Assembly (NCBI GenBank): GCA_017412245.1
Contig: JAFPYI010000027.1
Span: 1 to 61,435 of the forward strand
Origin: Paludibacteraceae bacterium
GTDB lineage: Bacteria; Bacteroidota; Bacteroidia; Bacteroidales; Paludibacteraceae
Reading direction: 5' to 3'
DNA: 61,435 bases
Below the pieces are notes generated by a model. That model saw only the letters and a program-made list of their open reading frames with translations, did not search any database and was not told the DNA's origin. Shown piece after piece: positions 1-8,252 of this stretch. The translations under genes and the position numbers were made by a program. The first letter of the stretch is position 1, and each line of letters starts with the position of its first letter.

Positions 1-390
1 GTTCTCGCCGGAGCCACACAGGGCACAGCCGGACTCTCCATGTCTGCCGCCATCGCCGTCTCGCTCGGTATAGCCATCCAGAATATCCCCGAAGGCGCTA
101 TCATTTCCATGCCTATGCGTGCAGCCGGCAACAGCCGTGCCAAATCCTTCCTCATCGGTTCGCTCTCCGGCATCGTCGAACCCATCGGCGGACTGCTCGT
201 CATCCTCTTGGCGGCATGGCTCACACCTATACTTCCGTATCTCCTCGCCTTCGCCGCAGGAGCAATGCTGTATGTGGTCGTCGAAGAACTCATCCCCGAA
301 GCCTCGCAGGGCACCCACTCTAACCTCTCCACCATCGGTTTCGCTATCGGCTTCGTGCTGATGATGGTTCTCGATGTAGTATTAGGATAA
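1..390 (+). CDS. zupT: ZIP family divalent metal transporter, C-terminal part (5' end outside window)
   Basis: The reading frame is open from base 1, so the gene starts before the window; 129 codons of its C-terminal half are present. The visible protein has three to four hydrophobic segments. It carries the ZIP transmembrane IV signature around HxxPEGxx (here NIPEGAIIS, with Asn instead of the usual His) and the transmembrane V helix ending in VVEELIPEA. ZIP proteins import Zn, Fe or Mn across the inner membrane. The next gene, an OhrR-like regulator, begins 5 bases after the stop, so the two are probably cotranscribed. Substrate cannot be told from this fragment. Confidence 0.85.
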   Translation, partial: VLAGATQGTAGLSMSAAIAVSLGIAIQNIPEGAIISMPMRAAGNSRAKSFLIGSLSGIVEPIGGLLVILLAAWLTPILPYLLAFAAGAMLYVVVEELIPEASQGTHSNLSTIGFAIGFVLMMVLDVVLG

Positions 391-395
391 ACAAT

Positions 396-839
396 ATGTA
401 CGAACAACTGAAATTAGATAACCAACTCTGCTTCCGTCTTTATACGGCGGCACGTTTGATTGCCGGTGCGTATGGTCCCTATTTCGAAACCTTAGGAATC
501 ACGTACCCGCAGTATTTAGTACTGATGGTATTGTGGGAGAACGACCGACAGCCTGTGAACGACATTGCTAAACGTTTGCATTTAGAGACCAATACCGTCA
601 CACCTCTTCTTCAACGCATGGAACGACTTGGTTTAGTGACTCGTGTCAAAGGTGAAGTAGATACGCGGCAACGCTTTGTCTGCTTGACTGAAAAGGGCAA
701 AGCAATGGAGGAAAAAGCGAAAGAGATTCCTCTTCGTTTGGGTGAAGAGGTTATCAAATATGTATCCGAAGACGAGCTGAAAGCCACAATCCCTGCACTT
801 GACAAACTGATTGAAGGTCTAAAGCACACCGAGAAATAA
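396..839 (+). CDS. ohrR: MarR family transcriptional regulator, OhrR-like peroxide sensor
   Basis: The 147-residue protein has the winged-helix fold layout of MarR regulators. The N-terminus (NQLCFRLYTAARLI, then LGITYPQYLVLMVLWE) matches the OhrR subfamily closely. In OhrR a single Cys near residue 15 reacts with organic hydroperoxides and releases DNA; Cys12 sits at that place here. The recognition-helix region follows at about residues 60-85 (ETNTVTPLLQRMERLGLV), with the wing near DTRQR. No ohr peroxidase gene lies in the window; the upstream ZIP transporter in the same short operon is an alternative target. It ends directly against the convergent aroA-fusion stop with no gap. Confidence 0.85.
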   Translation: MYEQLKLDNQLCFRLYTAARLIAGAYGPYFETLGITYPQYLVLMVLWENDRQPVNDIAKRLHLETNTVTPLLQRMERLGLVTRVKGEVDTRQRFVCLTEKGKAMEEKAKEIPLRLGEEVIKYVSEDELKATIPALDKLIEGLKHTEK

Positions 840-2723
840 TCACCATTTTTTCTTGCGTATCAAGCCTCCGATAAGACAAGCAAGGATGTAGAACGGATAG
901 AGGAATTCGAGTAGAAGAGCCGTAAAGAACAGGCCTACCCCATGCCCCTCCCTATAAGGAGGGGTTATTCTTTTTCTTATCAAACTATACTCTATCGGGA
1001 ATTTGATGAGTATAATCAATGGACAAAGGAGTTGCAGAAGGTTAGCGGTCATGACCAATGCTCCGCAACGGATGATGTCCGTGTCTGTGTATTTAGGTGC
1101 TTTTCCCGCCCATCGCATGCGTTGACGGAAGAAGGCACGCCAAGTGGTAACAGGATGAACGATAGCTGTATAATCGGGTTCGTCGATGACGGCAATCTTC
1201 ATATGTCTGCGTTTCATAGCCTCGAGCAAGAACATATCGTCTCCGGACGGAATCTCCGGGTGGAGGTCTTGCTCACAGGTTAGCCATGCTTCGCGACGGA
1301 CAATAAGATTTGCTCCGGAACACATGACGGCTTTGCCTGCTTTGGCTGTACGCATTGTCAGTTCTTGAATAGCAGCGTATTCGGCAATCTGTAAAAGCGG
1401 AAGTATGCCTACCCTGTTCTCCTCTGGATGGAGAGGGATTTCCATTTTTAGCGGGAGGATAATCAGATTGGCTTCGCCGAATTTGTTATTTGTGATTGGG
1501 GATTGGTTTGCGGCTTTCGGCCAAACGACATCATCGTCATGGAGCCAGATATATTCCGCTTTGGCCGCATGAATGAGTTTGGATAGTGCGTGTTTTTTGC
1601 CTTTATTATCATCATTTATGCCCCTTTTGGGTACTACGTTCTCATATAGAGACCAGGTTTCGTTGCCGTGTCGTTGCCGTGTCGTTACCGTGTCGTTACC
1701 GTGTGGATAACGTTTTGGACAGGTAAATGACTCGTTATTGGCAGGTAGCAGTTCCGAGATTTGCTGCACGAAAGCAGGATAACTCTTTGCGATGATGGTT
1801 TGAAGAGCCGATGTTTCAGCAGGTAGTGTGATATAGTCAGCTGCGATAAGTGCCATGGCCATACGATGGTCATTGCGGACTTCGTGGTTTTGAACAGCTT
1901 CTATTCGGTCGGATTCCTTGTAGTGCAGACGTTCTGTACCCGTGGCATGCAGAGCGATATTCAGCCGCTCACAGGTTAAGGCAATGGCTGGATAAAGGTC
2001 CGGGCAAGAGGTAAAGTCAATAGAGAAGGCTTCTCCCCGCCCCTTCCCTAAAAGGGAGGATGTTAAAATTGCGCCTTCTGGTGTGAATGTAGTCTGCACG
2101 CCAAAGTGCTGAGCATAGATATCAGCAACGATTCGGTCGCCCTGCAGGCTCTCGTCTGTCAGTCCCGCCAAGAGCAGTTCTCCTCCATGAATAGCGATGT
2201 ATTCATACCAGAAAGCGGCAGATGACCAGTCTCGTTCTATGCCTAACCCCATCCCTTCCTTAAAAGGCAGGGAACCTTTGTCAGCGTATATCTTCTGTAT
2301 GTTGCGAGACATCGTGATATAAGGAGACTCGTTGGGAGCAACGGGGATTGCTTCTCCGTGGAGGATGAGTGCAGAAGTGGTTTGTGTTGTCGGTTTGCCT
2401 TTGCGCTCCATGAGTCGCGCATCACCGGTAAGCGTAATAGGTTCACCGGGATAACATTTGTCCAGATGGACTTGCAGGAAACGCAAAGCCGTGCCACAGT
2501 TTTTGAGGTTTAGAGTAATGCCTACCCCCTCCCTGAAAGGAGAGGCGATTCGTTCTTTTGGTGTACCAAAGGTATCCCTGATTTGCTGAAGTGCATCGTG
2601 TAGTACGATGACATCATCGGGCATATCCGAAGAGACCCGCATAAGCGGATCTCCATGGATAGCTTGCAATAGTAATATTCTATTCGCTATACTTTTCGAT
2701 ATCGGAAGTGTGATTCCTTTCAC
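840..2723 (-). CDS. aroA: EPSP synthase (compacted) fused to a headless family 2 glycosyltransferase
   Basis: The 627-residue product begins with a 3-phosphoshikimate 1-carboxyvinyltransferase (residues 1 to about 327): SKSIANR (9-15), GTALRF (78-82), TTQ at 112-114 in place of the usual SSQ, PDLYPA (241-246), KESDRIEA (269-276), DHRMAMA (285-291) and KSYP (313-316). At about 327 residues it is roughly 80 shorter than usual; pieces seem missing after the MER motif and between DRIEAV and DHRMA. From about residue 356 the protein becomes a GT2 transferase (DDD at 396-398, a QRMRW motif, C-terminal membrane helices), but the nucleotide-binding N-terminal third is absent. The junction encodes an 11-bp tandem array. 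Four G-rich palindromic elements are read in frame. Dipeptidyl-peptidase III starts 10 bases upstream. Either a real fusion or a decaying pair. Confidence 0.75.
   Translation of the reverse strand: MKGITLPISKSIANRILLLQAIHGDPLMRVSSDMPDDVIVLHDALQQIRDTFGTPKERIASPFREGVGITLNLKNCGTALRFLQVHLDKCYPGEPITLTGDARLMERKGKPTTQTTSALILHGEAIPVAPNESPYITMSRNIQKIYADKGSLPFKEGMGLGIERDWSSAAFWYEYIAIHGGELLLAGLTDESLQGDRIVADIYAQHFGVQTTFTPEGAILTSSLLGKGRGEAFSIDFTSCPDLYPAIALTCERLNIALHATGTERLHYKESDRIEAVQNHEVRNDHRMAMALIAADYITLPAETSALQTIIAKSYPAFVQQISELLPANNESFTCPKRYPHGNDTVTTRQRHGNETWSLYENVVPKRGINDDNKGKKHALSKLIHAAKAEYIWLHDDDVVWPKAANQSPITNNKFGEANLIILPLKMEIPLHPEENRVGILPLLQIAEYAAIQELTMRTAKAGKAVMCSGANLIVRREAWLTCEQDLHPEIPSGDDMFLLEAMKRRHMKIAVIDEPDYTAIVHPVTTWRAFFRQRMRWAGKAPKYTDTDIIRCGALVMTANLLQLLCPLIILIKFPIEYSLIRKRITPPYREGHGVGLFFTALLLEFLYPFYILACLIGGLIRKKKW
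933..966. repeat. G-rich palindromic element, copy 1 (inside aroA-GT fusion)
   Basis: On the minus strand a CCCCTCC-TTATA-GGGAGGGG hairpin is followed by a G-rich tail ending in GGGGTAGGC. It is translated as PPYREGHGVG between two membrane helices of the glycosyltransferase part. Similar elements occur at 2030, 2241, 2520 and 13941. Confidence 0.75.
1661..1704. repeat. 11-bp tandem array, four units, at the aroA/GT2 junction
   Basis: Four perfect-length 11-bp units lie head to tail: CGTTGCCGTGT twice, then CGTTACCGTGT twice. They are coding on the minus strand (residues about 340-354 of the fusion) and sit exactly where the EPSP synthase homology stops and the glycosyltransferase homology begins. 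Confidence 0.9.
2030..2060. repeat. G-rich palindromic element, copy 2 (inside aroA)
   Basis: The minus strand reads CCTCCCTTTTAGGGAAGGGG followed by CGGGGAGAAGC. It is read in another frame than copies 1, 3 and 4, giving SSLLGKGRGEA, and still keeps the aroA frame open. Confidence 0.7.
2241..2274. repeat. G-rich palindromic element, copy 3 (inside aroA)
   Basis: The minus strand reads CCCTGCCTTTTAAGGAAGGG followed by ATGGGGTTAGGC, giving LPFKEGMGLG just before the DWSSAAFW segment of EPSP synthase. Confidence 0.75.
2520..2547. repeat. G-rich palindromic element, copy 4 (inside aroA)
   Basis: The minus strand reads CTCTCCTTTCAGGGAGGGGG then TAGGC, translated SPFREGVGI at residues 61-69, just ahead of the GTALRF phosphate-binding loop. 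Confidence 0.75.
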
Positions 2724-2733
2724 GTCATCGTTT

Positions 2734-4725
2734 TTAGTTTACCGAAGGCAGCGGACTGTAGTCGCGCGAATAACGCAAGTGCTGGTCAACATAACCTTCC
2801 GTGAAATCAATCTTAACGTCCGTGATGTTGCCGTCTTTGTCCTTCACCGCCGTGTAAACCGGATTGACGAACCCTTTGTACGGAGCGAGATTGAGTTTCT
2901 GATAGCGCTCACGAATCTCCTTATGGAGGTCTTGGTTCACTTTGACGGCATAGGCTTCAACGAAATCTTTTGCGGTCTCATAGTCTCCTTCAGATGTGAT
3001 GCCTTGTATGATTGCCAGCAGTTGTCCGTACAAGCGACGCAAACCTTCGTAGTCGTTGATTTGCATAAAATGCTTGCCGTCACGTTCAATAATTTCTACT
3101 TCGGGATTTTTCGGGTCCACATTCGCCAAGACCCAGTTAGCGATGAGTTGACGATTACGCATGTGCGCTTCCTCGATATCCTTGCCGGGTTCGATACGCA
3201 CGAGTTGCGTCATAGCACCATTCATCATCTGCTGATAGTAGCCAGCCTTATAAGCGTCCATATTCGGCAGCAAGCCAAGCTCCACGAGTTTCGGGTCCGC
3301 GAGATAATAGAGTCCGAAGAGGTCAGCACGTGCCTCTTCAATCGTCGAAGCATGCTCTTTGAGTGCATCTTTGCTTACTCCGGGTTTGAGTTTACCAGAT
3401 CCGTGTCCTACGCACTCGTGCAGGTCCGTATGCAGGTCATTGCATATCGCTCCGTATTGGTCATAAAGCGCACAAATCTCATCGTCTATCATGAACTCTT
3501 CGTTGAAGCCATTGCCTTTCGCAGCCTCGTTGTAAGCATGCATAAGGTTATCGATTGTCACGGATTTCGACCCATACTCTTTGCGAATCCAGTTGGCATT
3601 CGGCAAGTTGATACCGATAGGCGTAGCAGGATAGCAGTCTCCGGCTAACATAGCCGCTGTAATCACTTTGGCGCTCACACCTTTGACCTCCTCTTTCTTG
3701 TACTCTTTAGCGGTTGGCGAGTTATCCTCAAACCACTGTGCGTTATCGGAAATCAGTTGCGTACGATGTGTCGCATTCAAGTCTTTGAAATTGACCATCG
3801 ACTCCCATGTGCCGGTAATACCCAGCGGGTCAGAATAGGTCTCGGTAAAACCATTTACGTAGTCCACACGACTTTCAAGGTCTTTTACCCACGCGATGCA
3901 ATATTCGTTAAAGAGCTTGAGGTCTCCGGTTTCGTTGAAGGCAATCATCTTCTCGATAGCTAACTTCTGCGCGTCGTTCTCAGCGTATTTGAGTGCTTCT
4001 TTGAGCCAGAAAACGATTTTCTCCAATGCCGCGCCATAAAGTCCTCCGACCTTGTACACTTGCTCTTCTATTTCTCCTTGTTCATTTTTGACCAGTTTGG
4101 AATTCAGACCAATCCACAATGGCTCAGGTGAGTTATCTTTATGCGCAGCATACCAAGCTTCTGCTTCAGCCTGCGTAACACCTTCACCATAATAGTTTCC
4201 CGCCGAGCCTGCCACCAGATCCACTCCATCTTGTTGTGTCATGCGTTTAGGCATAACAGCAGGATCGAAGATCACAGGTAAGATGTTCTCATCGTATTCA
4301 ACACCTGCTTTCTCGCAAGCCGCCACGAACCATTCCTGTGTGAACTCCGGCAAGAACTTATCTTCGCTGTAATGGTGATGAATGCCATTACTAAACCACA
4401 CACGTTTCAGGTAACGCTCAAAGGCGGCAAACTCGTCCGTGTTTTTGTCATACGGATAGTTGAGATAAAGTGATTCCAATGCTCTACGAATACGAAGATT
4501 ATATCTTCCATTCTGGTCGAAGAGAATATCACGTCCCCACAGAGCCGCTTCACTCAAGCAATAAATCAATTGCTTTTGCTGCAACGTTAATTGGTCGAAC
4601 TCCGGTACGTCATAGCGGAGAATCTCAAGGTCATAAAACTTATCCACGTTGTATTGGAATGTTTTTTGTTTCTGGCACGCACAGAATAATCCTGCTATTG
4701 CCAAAATGATTGCAATTTTCTTCAT
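2734..4725 (-). CDS. Dipeptidyl-peptidase III (M49 zinc metallopeptidase), lipoprotein
   Basis: The 663-residue protein starts with a lipoprotein signal (MKKIAIILAIAGLFCAC, lipid-modified Cys after the lipobox), so it is probably anchored in the envelope. The zinc site is the M49 hexapeptide form HECVGH near residue 437, followed about 28 residues later by EEARADLFGLYY, which supplies the third ligand. Family M49 removes dipeptides from the N-terminus of short peptides. Length is normal for Bacteroidetes members. Its start codon overlaps the stop of the upstream uridine phosphorylase by one base (TAATG on the minus strand), implying translational coupling. Confidence 0.93.
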   Translation of the reverse strand: MKKIAIILAIAGLFCACQKQKTFQYNVDKFYDLEILRYDVPEFDQLTLQQKQLIYCLSEAALWGRDILFDQNGRYNLRIRRALESLYLNYPYDKNTDEFAAFERYLKRVWFSNGIHHHYSEDKFLPEFTQEWFVAACEKAGVEYDENILPVIFDPAVMPKRMTQQDGVDLVAGSAGNYYGEGVTQAEAEAWYAAHKDNSPEPLWIGLNSKLVKNEQGEIEEQVYKVGGLYGAALEKIVFWLKEALKYAENDAQKLAIEKMIAFNETGDLKLFNEYCIAWVKDLESRVDYVNGFTETYSDPLGITGTWESMVNFKDLNATHRTQLISDNAQWFEDNSPTAKEYKKEEVKGVSAKVITAAMLAGDCYPATPIGINLPNANWIRKEYGSKSVTIDNLMHAYNEAAKGNGFNEEFMIDDEICALYDQYGAICNDLHTDLHECVGHGSGKLKPGVSKDALKEHASTIEEARADLFGLYYLADPKLVELGLLPNMDAYKAGYYQQMMNGAMTQLVRIEPGKDIEEAHMRNRQLIANWVLANVDPKNPEVEIIERDGKHFMQINDYEGLRRLYGQLLAIIQGITSEGDYETAKDFVEAYAVKVNQDLHKEIRERYQKLNLAPYKGFVNPVYTAVKDKDGNITDVKIDFTEGYVDQHLRYSRDYSPLPSVN

Positions 4726-5600
4726 TAGATACGCTCTAATACTGTTTTTACTAATTCTTTGATACGCGGTTTATAGTCGGTATTAGCGGCTTCTATCTTA
4801 CGCTGTGCTATCACACAGCAAACCGTCATTGCGCGATGTCCCATATGCAAAGCCAGTCCGGCAATACACGAGCCTTCCATCTCGTAGTTTGTGATACGTT
4901 GTCCTTCGTAACGGAAGGCAGTAATCTTCTCGTTGATATCCGGCACCGCCAAATCCACGCGGAGCACACGACCTTGAGGTCCGTAGAAACCATTGGCTGC
5001 AATCGTACAACCACGCATCATATCGTCTTTTGCAATACGGTCCACTAACTCAGGATTAGCAGCTACCACATAAGGTACAGCGGCTTTTTTAGGATAACCA
5101 ACAAAATCAACAAAGGCTTTCTCGAAACCGAGGTCTGCAATTTTATCACGGTCATGATAGAAAGCAAGCACGCCATCAAAACCAATCGATTTTTGGCTTA
5201 CGAGGAATGTGCCGAGAGGTATATCTTCTTGCATTCCTCCGCAAGTGCCGATACGAACGATATCCAACACTCGTTTCTCGGCTTTCTCTGTACGAGTAGC
5301 AAAATCGATATTCGCCAACGCATCAATCTCATTCATCACGATATCGCAGTTATCAGTACCGATACCGGTAGAAATACAAGAGATACGTTTGCCTTGGAAC
5401 TTACCCGTGATAGTATGGAACTCACGACTTTGAACATCACACTCAATGGAACCTTCATCGAAGAAAGAAGCCACCATATTCACACGGTCTTGGTCTCCAA
5501 CCAGAATAACCTTATCGGCCAAAAACTCCGGTTTGAGATGCAAATGAAACGCAGAACCATCAGCATTGATGATTAGCTGCGAAGCAGGGAAAGTTTTCAT
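4725..5600 (-). CDS. udp: Uridine phosphorylase / nucleoside phosphorylase
   Basis: The 291-residue protein belongs to the PNP/UDP family. It shows the N-terminal VILVGDQDRV phosphate loop (GDxxR), the IGTDNCDIVMNEI stretch, the RIGTCGG glycine loop, and the base-binding YEMEGSCIAGLA motif, with Met-Glu contacting the ribose. It phosphorolyses uridine-type nucleosides to base and ribose-1-phosphate for salvage. A second nucleoside phosphorylase of the DeoD type lies at 19931. Downstream it is coupled by a one-base overlap to dipeptidyl-peptidase III. Confidence 0.9.
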   Translation of the reverse strand: MKTFPASQLIINADGSAFHLHLKPEFLADKVILVGDQDRVNMVASFFDEGSIECDVQSREFHTITGKFQGKRISCISTGIGTDNCDIVMNEIDALANIDFATRTEKAEKRVLDIVRIGTCGGMQEDIPLGTFLVSQKSIGFDGVLAFYHDRDKIADLGFEKAFVDFVGYPKKAAVPYVVAANPELVDRIAKDDMMRGCTIAANGFYGPQGRVLRVDLAVPDINEKITAFRYEGQRITNYEMEGSCIAGLALHMGHRAMTVCCVIAQRKIEAANTDYKPRIKELVKTVLERI

Positions 5601-5636
5601 GTCACAAAATATTTTAAGGTATATATAACGATTTAT

Positions 5637-5942
5637 TTATGCTTCACCTGAAGGGAAAGTCATCGGCAATGTAGAACCCGGAATCGGGCCACCGATAGGT
5701 TCTATCACTCCAAATTTCTTCTCGTACTGGGCTATATTGCTCTGCAGAGCACCAAGAAGTTTCTTGGCTTGGTCCGGTGTAACCACTATTCGTGATACGA
5801 CATTAGCCTGTTGCAAACCGGGCATTATCTGCGCAAAATCAATAACGAACTCCGTAGGAGTGTGAGCAATAAGCGCTAAGTTCGCAAAATTACCGGTTGC
5901 TTTATCCGGTGCGATATTAATGTTTAATTTCTGTTCTGCCAT
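5637..5942 (-). CDS. DUF3467 family protein
   Basis: This small 101-residue cytoplasmic protein matches the DUF3467 family by its core TEFVIDFAQIMPG, VVSRIVVTPDQAKKLLGAL and NIAQYEKKFG. The family is widespread in Bacteroidetes and its function is not known to me. The C-terminal tail is proline/glycine rich. It sits between a glycosyltransferase (24 bases upstream) and uridine phosphorylase (36 bases downstream), all on the minus strand. Confidence 0.85.
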   Translation of the reverse strand: MAEQKLNINIAPDKATGNFANLALIAHTPTEFVIDFAQIMPGLQQANVVSRIVVTPDQAKKLLGALQSNIAQYEKKFGVIEPIGGPIPGSTLPMTFPSGEA

Positions 5943-5966
5943 AATTATATTCTTTTATATATATGT

Positions 5967-7142
5967 TTACCATTTTTTACCTTTAGGTTGCGGTACACAA
6001 AGCATCCAAAGCGATACTAAGGGAAGGAAGATATCCATTCCGAGTATGGCGAATGGCGTAAATCCGACTTGTCGCATTCGTTGCGCAGAGGCATTGATAA
6101 TCGACACCAAAAGCACCCAACGAGTGACAAAAAAGAGAAGTGCACTACCTAATAGCATCCATCCTTTCGGAGTCATTACACCTGCTCGACATCCAAGATA
6201 AATCAGCAGTATCGTGAAGCAGTAAAACAAACCTCTGCATAAAGGTTCAAGCGTCAAACGCATCTTTGTCGATTCCCTGTAAGACGGAGATACTGACAGA
6301 TGACGACGTTTCTGCTGGAACCAATCACGGAAGACCGTCTTGGAAGGCGACCATGTGTAGGCACTTGGTACTAATACAACCGCTGTGTTCTCTTTAGTGG
6401 CTAAGTGATTGACAAACAAATCATCATCTCCTGCCGGATTATCCATTAAGTGTGAGAATCCTCCGGTCTCAAAGAAAAGCGATTTTCTATATGCCAAATT
6501 ACGTCCTACACCCATATAAGGATGTCCGCATAAAGCAGCTCCTAAATAATGCAAACCGTTAAAAAGTGTGTCGTAACGCACCAAACGATTAACAAAACCA
6601 GGCTCATCAAAATAGGCCCCGTAACCCAATACAATATCTGTTTTGGCATCTGCAAAACCTTCTATCATCCTACGAATCCATTGGTTGGAAGCAGGGACAC
6701 AATCTGCATCAGTTAACAACAAATAATCGTATTGTGCTGCTTTTGCGGCTAAAGTGAGTGCTAATTTCTTAGTAGAACGCACGCGTGCACCACGAGGAAC
6801 AAAAGTGGTGTGAAGACGGTCATCACGTAGCATATATGCCTCAATCACATCATGTGTATTGTCTTCTGATCCATCATCCACCACAATCACCTCATAGGTC
6901 GGATAATCCTGCGTCAACAATGCCTCCAGATAAGCGGATAGATTGACACTCTCGTTTCTGGCACACACCAAAATAGACACTCCGGGATATTCACTTAACG
7001 GTTTTGCGGCCTTCTTTCCGGGTCTCAAACACCGGGAAGGAGCGGCGAGATAGCGTGCATAGAAATACACCTCTGCCACAAAAAGCAAGAATAGGATTCC
7101 TATCAGCACCCAATCAACAATATTCAAATCTGCTAATATCAA
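5967..7142 (-). CDS. Family 2 glycosyltransferase with membrane helices
   Basis: The 391-residue protein has an N-terminal membrane helix (residues about 10-30), then a complete GT2 domain: VSILVCARNE (nucleotide binding), VVDDGSEDNT, the metal-binding DADC, and the late QQKRRHLS motif (Q-x-x-R-R). Two or three membrane helices close the C-terminus. It likely transfers a sugar to a lipid-linked or cell-wall acceptor at the inner membrane face. It overlaps the upstream PCMD protein by four bases (ATGA). It is a useful reference for the truncated GT2 part of the aroA fusion, which lacks the first two motifs. Confidence 0.88.
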   Translation of the reverse strand: MILADLNIVDWVLIGILFLLFVAEVYFYARYLAAPSRCLRPGKKAAKPLSEYPGVSILVCARNESVNLSAYLEALLTQDYPTYEVIVVDDGSEDNTHDVIEAYMLRDDRLHTTFVPRGARVRSTKKLALTLAAKAAQYDYLLLTDADCVPASNQWIRRMIEGFADAKTDIVLGYGAYFDEPGFVNRLVRYDTLFNGLHYLGAALCGHPYMGVGRNLAYRKSLFFETGGFSHLMDNPAGDDDLFVNHLATKENTAVVLVPSAYTWSPSKTVFRDWFQQKRRHLSVSPSYRESTKMRLTLEPLCRGLFYCFTILLIYLGCRAGVMTPKGWMLLGSALLFFVTRWVLLVSIINASAQRMRQVGFTPFAILGMDIFLPLVSLWMLCVPQPKGKKW

Positions 7143-8224
7143 CGTTCAATCTTAATTTTATACGTGTGTGTGCTACTACCATCCTCTGCTTTGACCGTAA
7201 TTACCCAAGGTTTGCCGTCAATTTCTCCCGGTACGATTGTCATCTCTTTGGAGTCTAATCTACGTCCACGGAAATTAACTTTCTTGCCTTTGATATTGGT
7301 CAACGAACCTATGCCACGGAAGGCTTCAATCTTAACATCTCCACTAATCTCTCCGGCCTTAAACACCTGAATATCAGCAGAATTAGGATTAAATCCTTTC
7401 CATTCTTTACCGGCAATAACGAGTTTGTCTATTTTAGACGAATAAATCAACTCTACATCGTCTACATACAATCCGTTCCCATCATACAGGCCGTCATTAG
7501 CGCGGAAAGCAGGATAATTACCCGCAGAGAAAATGACATTACACATAGATGGAACAGCATCGTTGAGATAATAGATTGGCACTTTGATTTGTGTCCACTC
7601 ATTATACTTAGCACGCGCACGATACCAACCTTCAGCTATTTGTTTAGCTTTCACATCAGTTTCGCATTCGTTGCCGTCTAATGCCTGACGAATATCACTT
7701 TCTTCGTTAATCTTCTCTACATGCGTACAACCGCCCACTTTATTCTTGTATTTGGTTCCTTTGGCTGTGCCTGTCCATGAATAGAACAACAGATGGAAAT
7801 CTTCCTTGTCGGTATTGGCTCCCGTACGTTTAATCCAAACGTACATGGAATCAGGACGATATTTCCAGTTAATTCCACCATAAGTTCCTGCAGTCGCAGT
7901 CTTAGTACTTAAACCATTCATGTGCTGCCAAGCAATGCCCAATCCGAAATATCCGGGACCGGTTTCTTTGATACCAAAAGCACCTACCTGACGGTCGGTT
8001 ACATAAGCACAATAACCCGTACGACCCGGTTTTTGGTACATGAAAGTAAACTTAAAACCTACTTGTGCCACATTACTTCCATGCCAGTCTTTGAGCTGTA
8101 CATCACCATTGAATTTGTCAGACCAGTTCTCAAAATGAGGATCCGGCAGTTGCTGTGCGTACAGAGACAATGTCGCTGCACACACAACGATGAGCGTTAA
8201 TGCTCTTTGTATTCTTTTTTTCAT
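7139..8224 (-). CDS. Secreted PCMD-domain protein
   Basis: A Sec signal (about residues 1-23, cleaved near LYAQQ) precedes a 361-residue protein. The LPDPHFENWSD start, a jelly-roll-like middle and GLYVDDVELIYSS followed by an Ig-like C-terminal domain (about 265-361) fit the putative carbohydrate-metabolism domain (PCMD) family of Bacteroidetes. Such proteins are exported and often sit beside surface glycan machinery; the exact role is unknown. It overlaps the following glycosyltransferase by four bases. The upstream low-complexity lipoprotein gene ends 28 bases before it. Confidence 0.78.
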   Translation of the reverse strand: MKKRIQRALTLIVVCAATLSLYAQQLPDPHFENWSDKFNGDVQLKDWHGSNVAQVGFKFTFMYQKPGRTGYCAYVTDRQVGAFGIKETGPGYFGLGIAWQHMNGLSTKTATAGTYGGINWKYRPDSMYVWIKRTGANTDKEDFHLLFYSWTGTAKGTKYKNKVGGCTHVEKINEESDIRQALDGNECETDVKAKQIAEGWYRARAKYNEWTQIKVPIYYLNDAVPSMCNVIFSAGNYPAFRANDGLYDGNGLYVDDVELIYSSKIDKLVIAGKEWKGFNPNSADIQVFKAGEISGDVKIEAFRGIGSLTNIKGKKVNFRGRRLDSKEMTIVPGEIDGKPWVITVKAEDGSSTHTYKIKIER

Positions 8225-8252
8225 ATCTTTATACTTTTTACTTCATCTTCCA

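Noticed and set aside
2608-3648. A 346-codon open frame on the plus strand opposite dipeptidyl-peptidase III
   Set aside because: It is antisense to a well-supported gene, has no recognisable motifs or promoter, and similar long antisense frames occur opposite many genes here.
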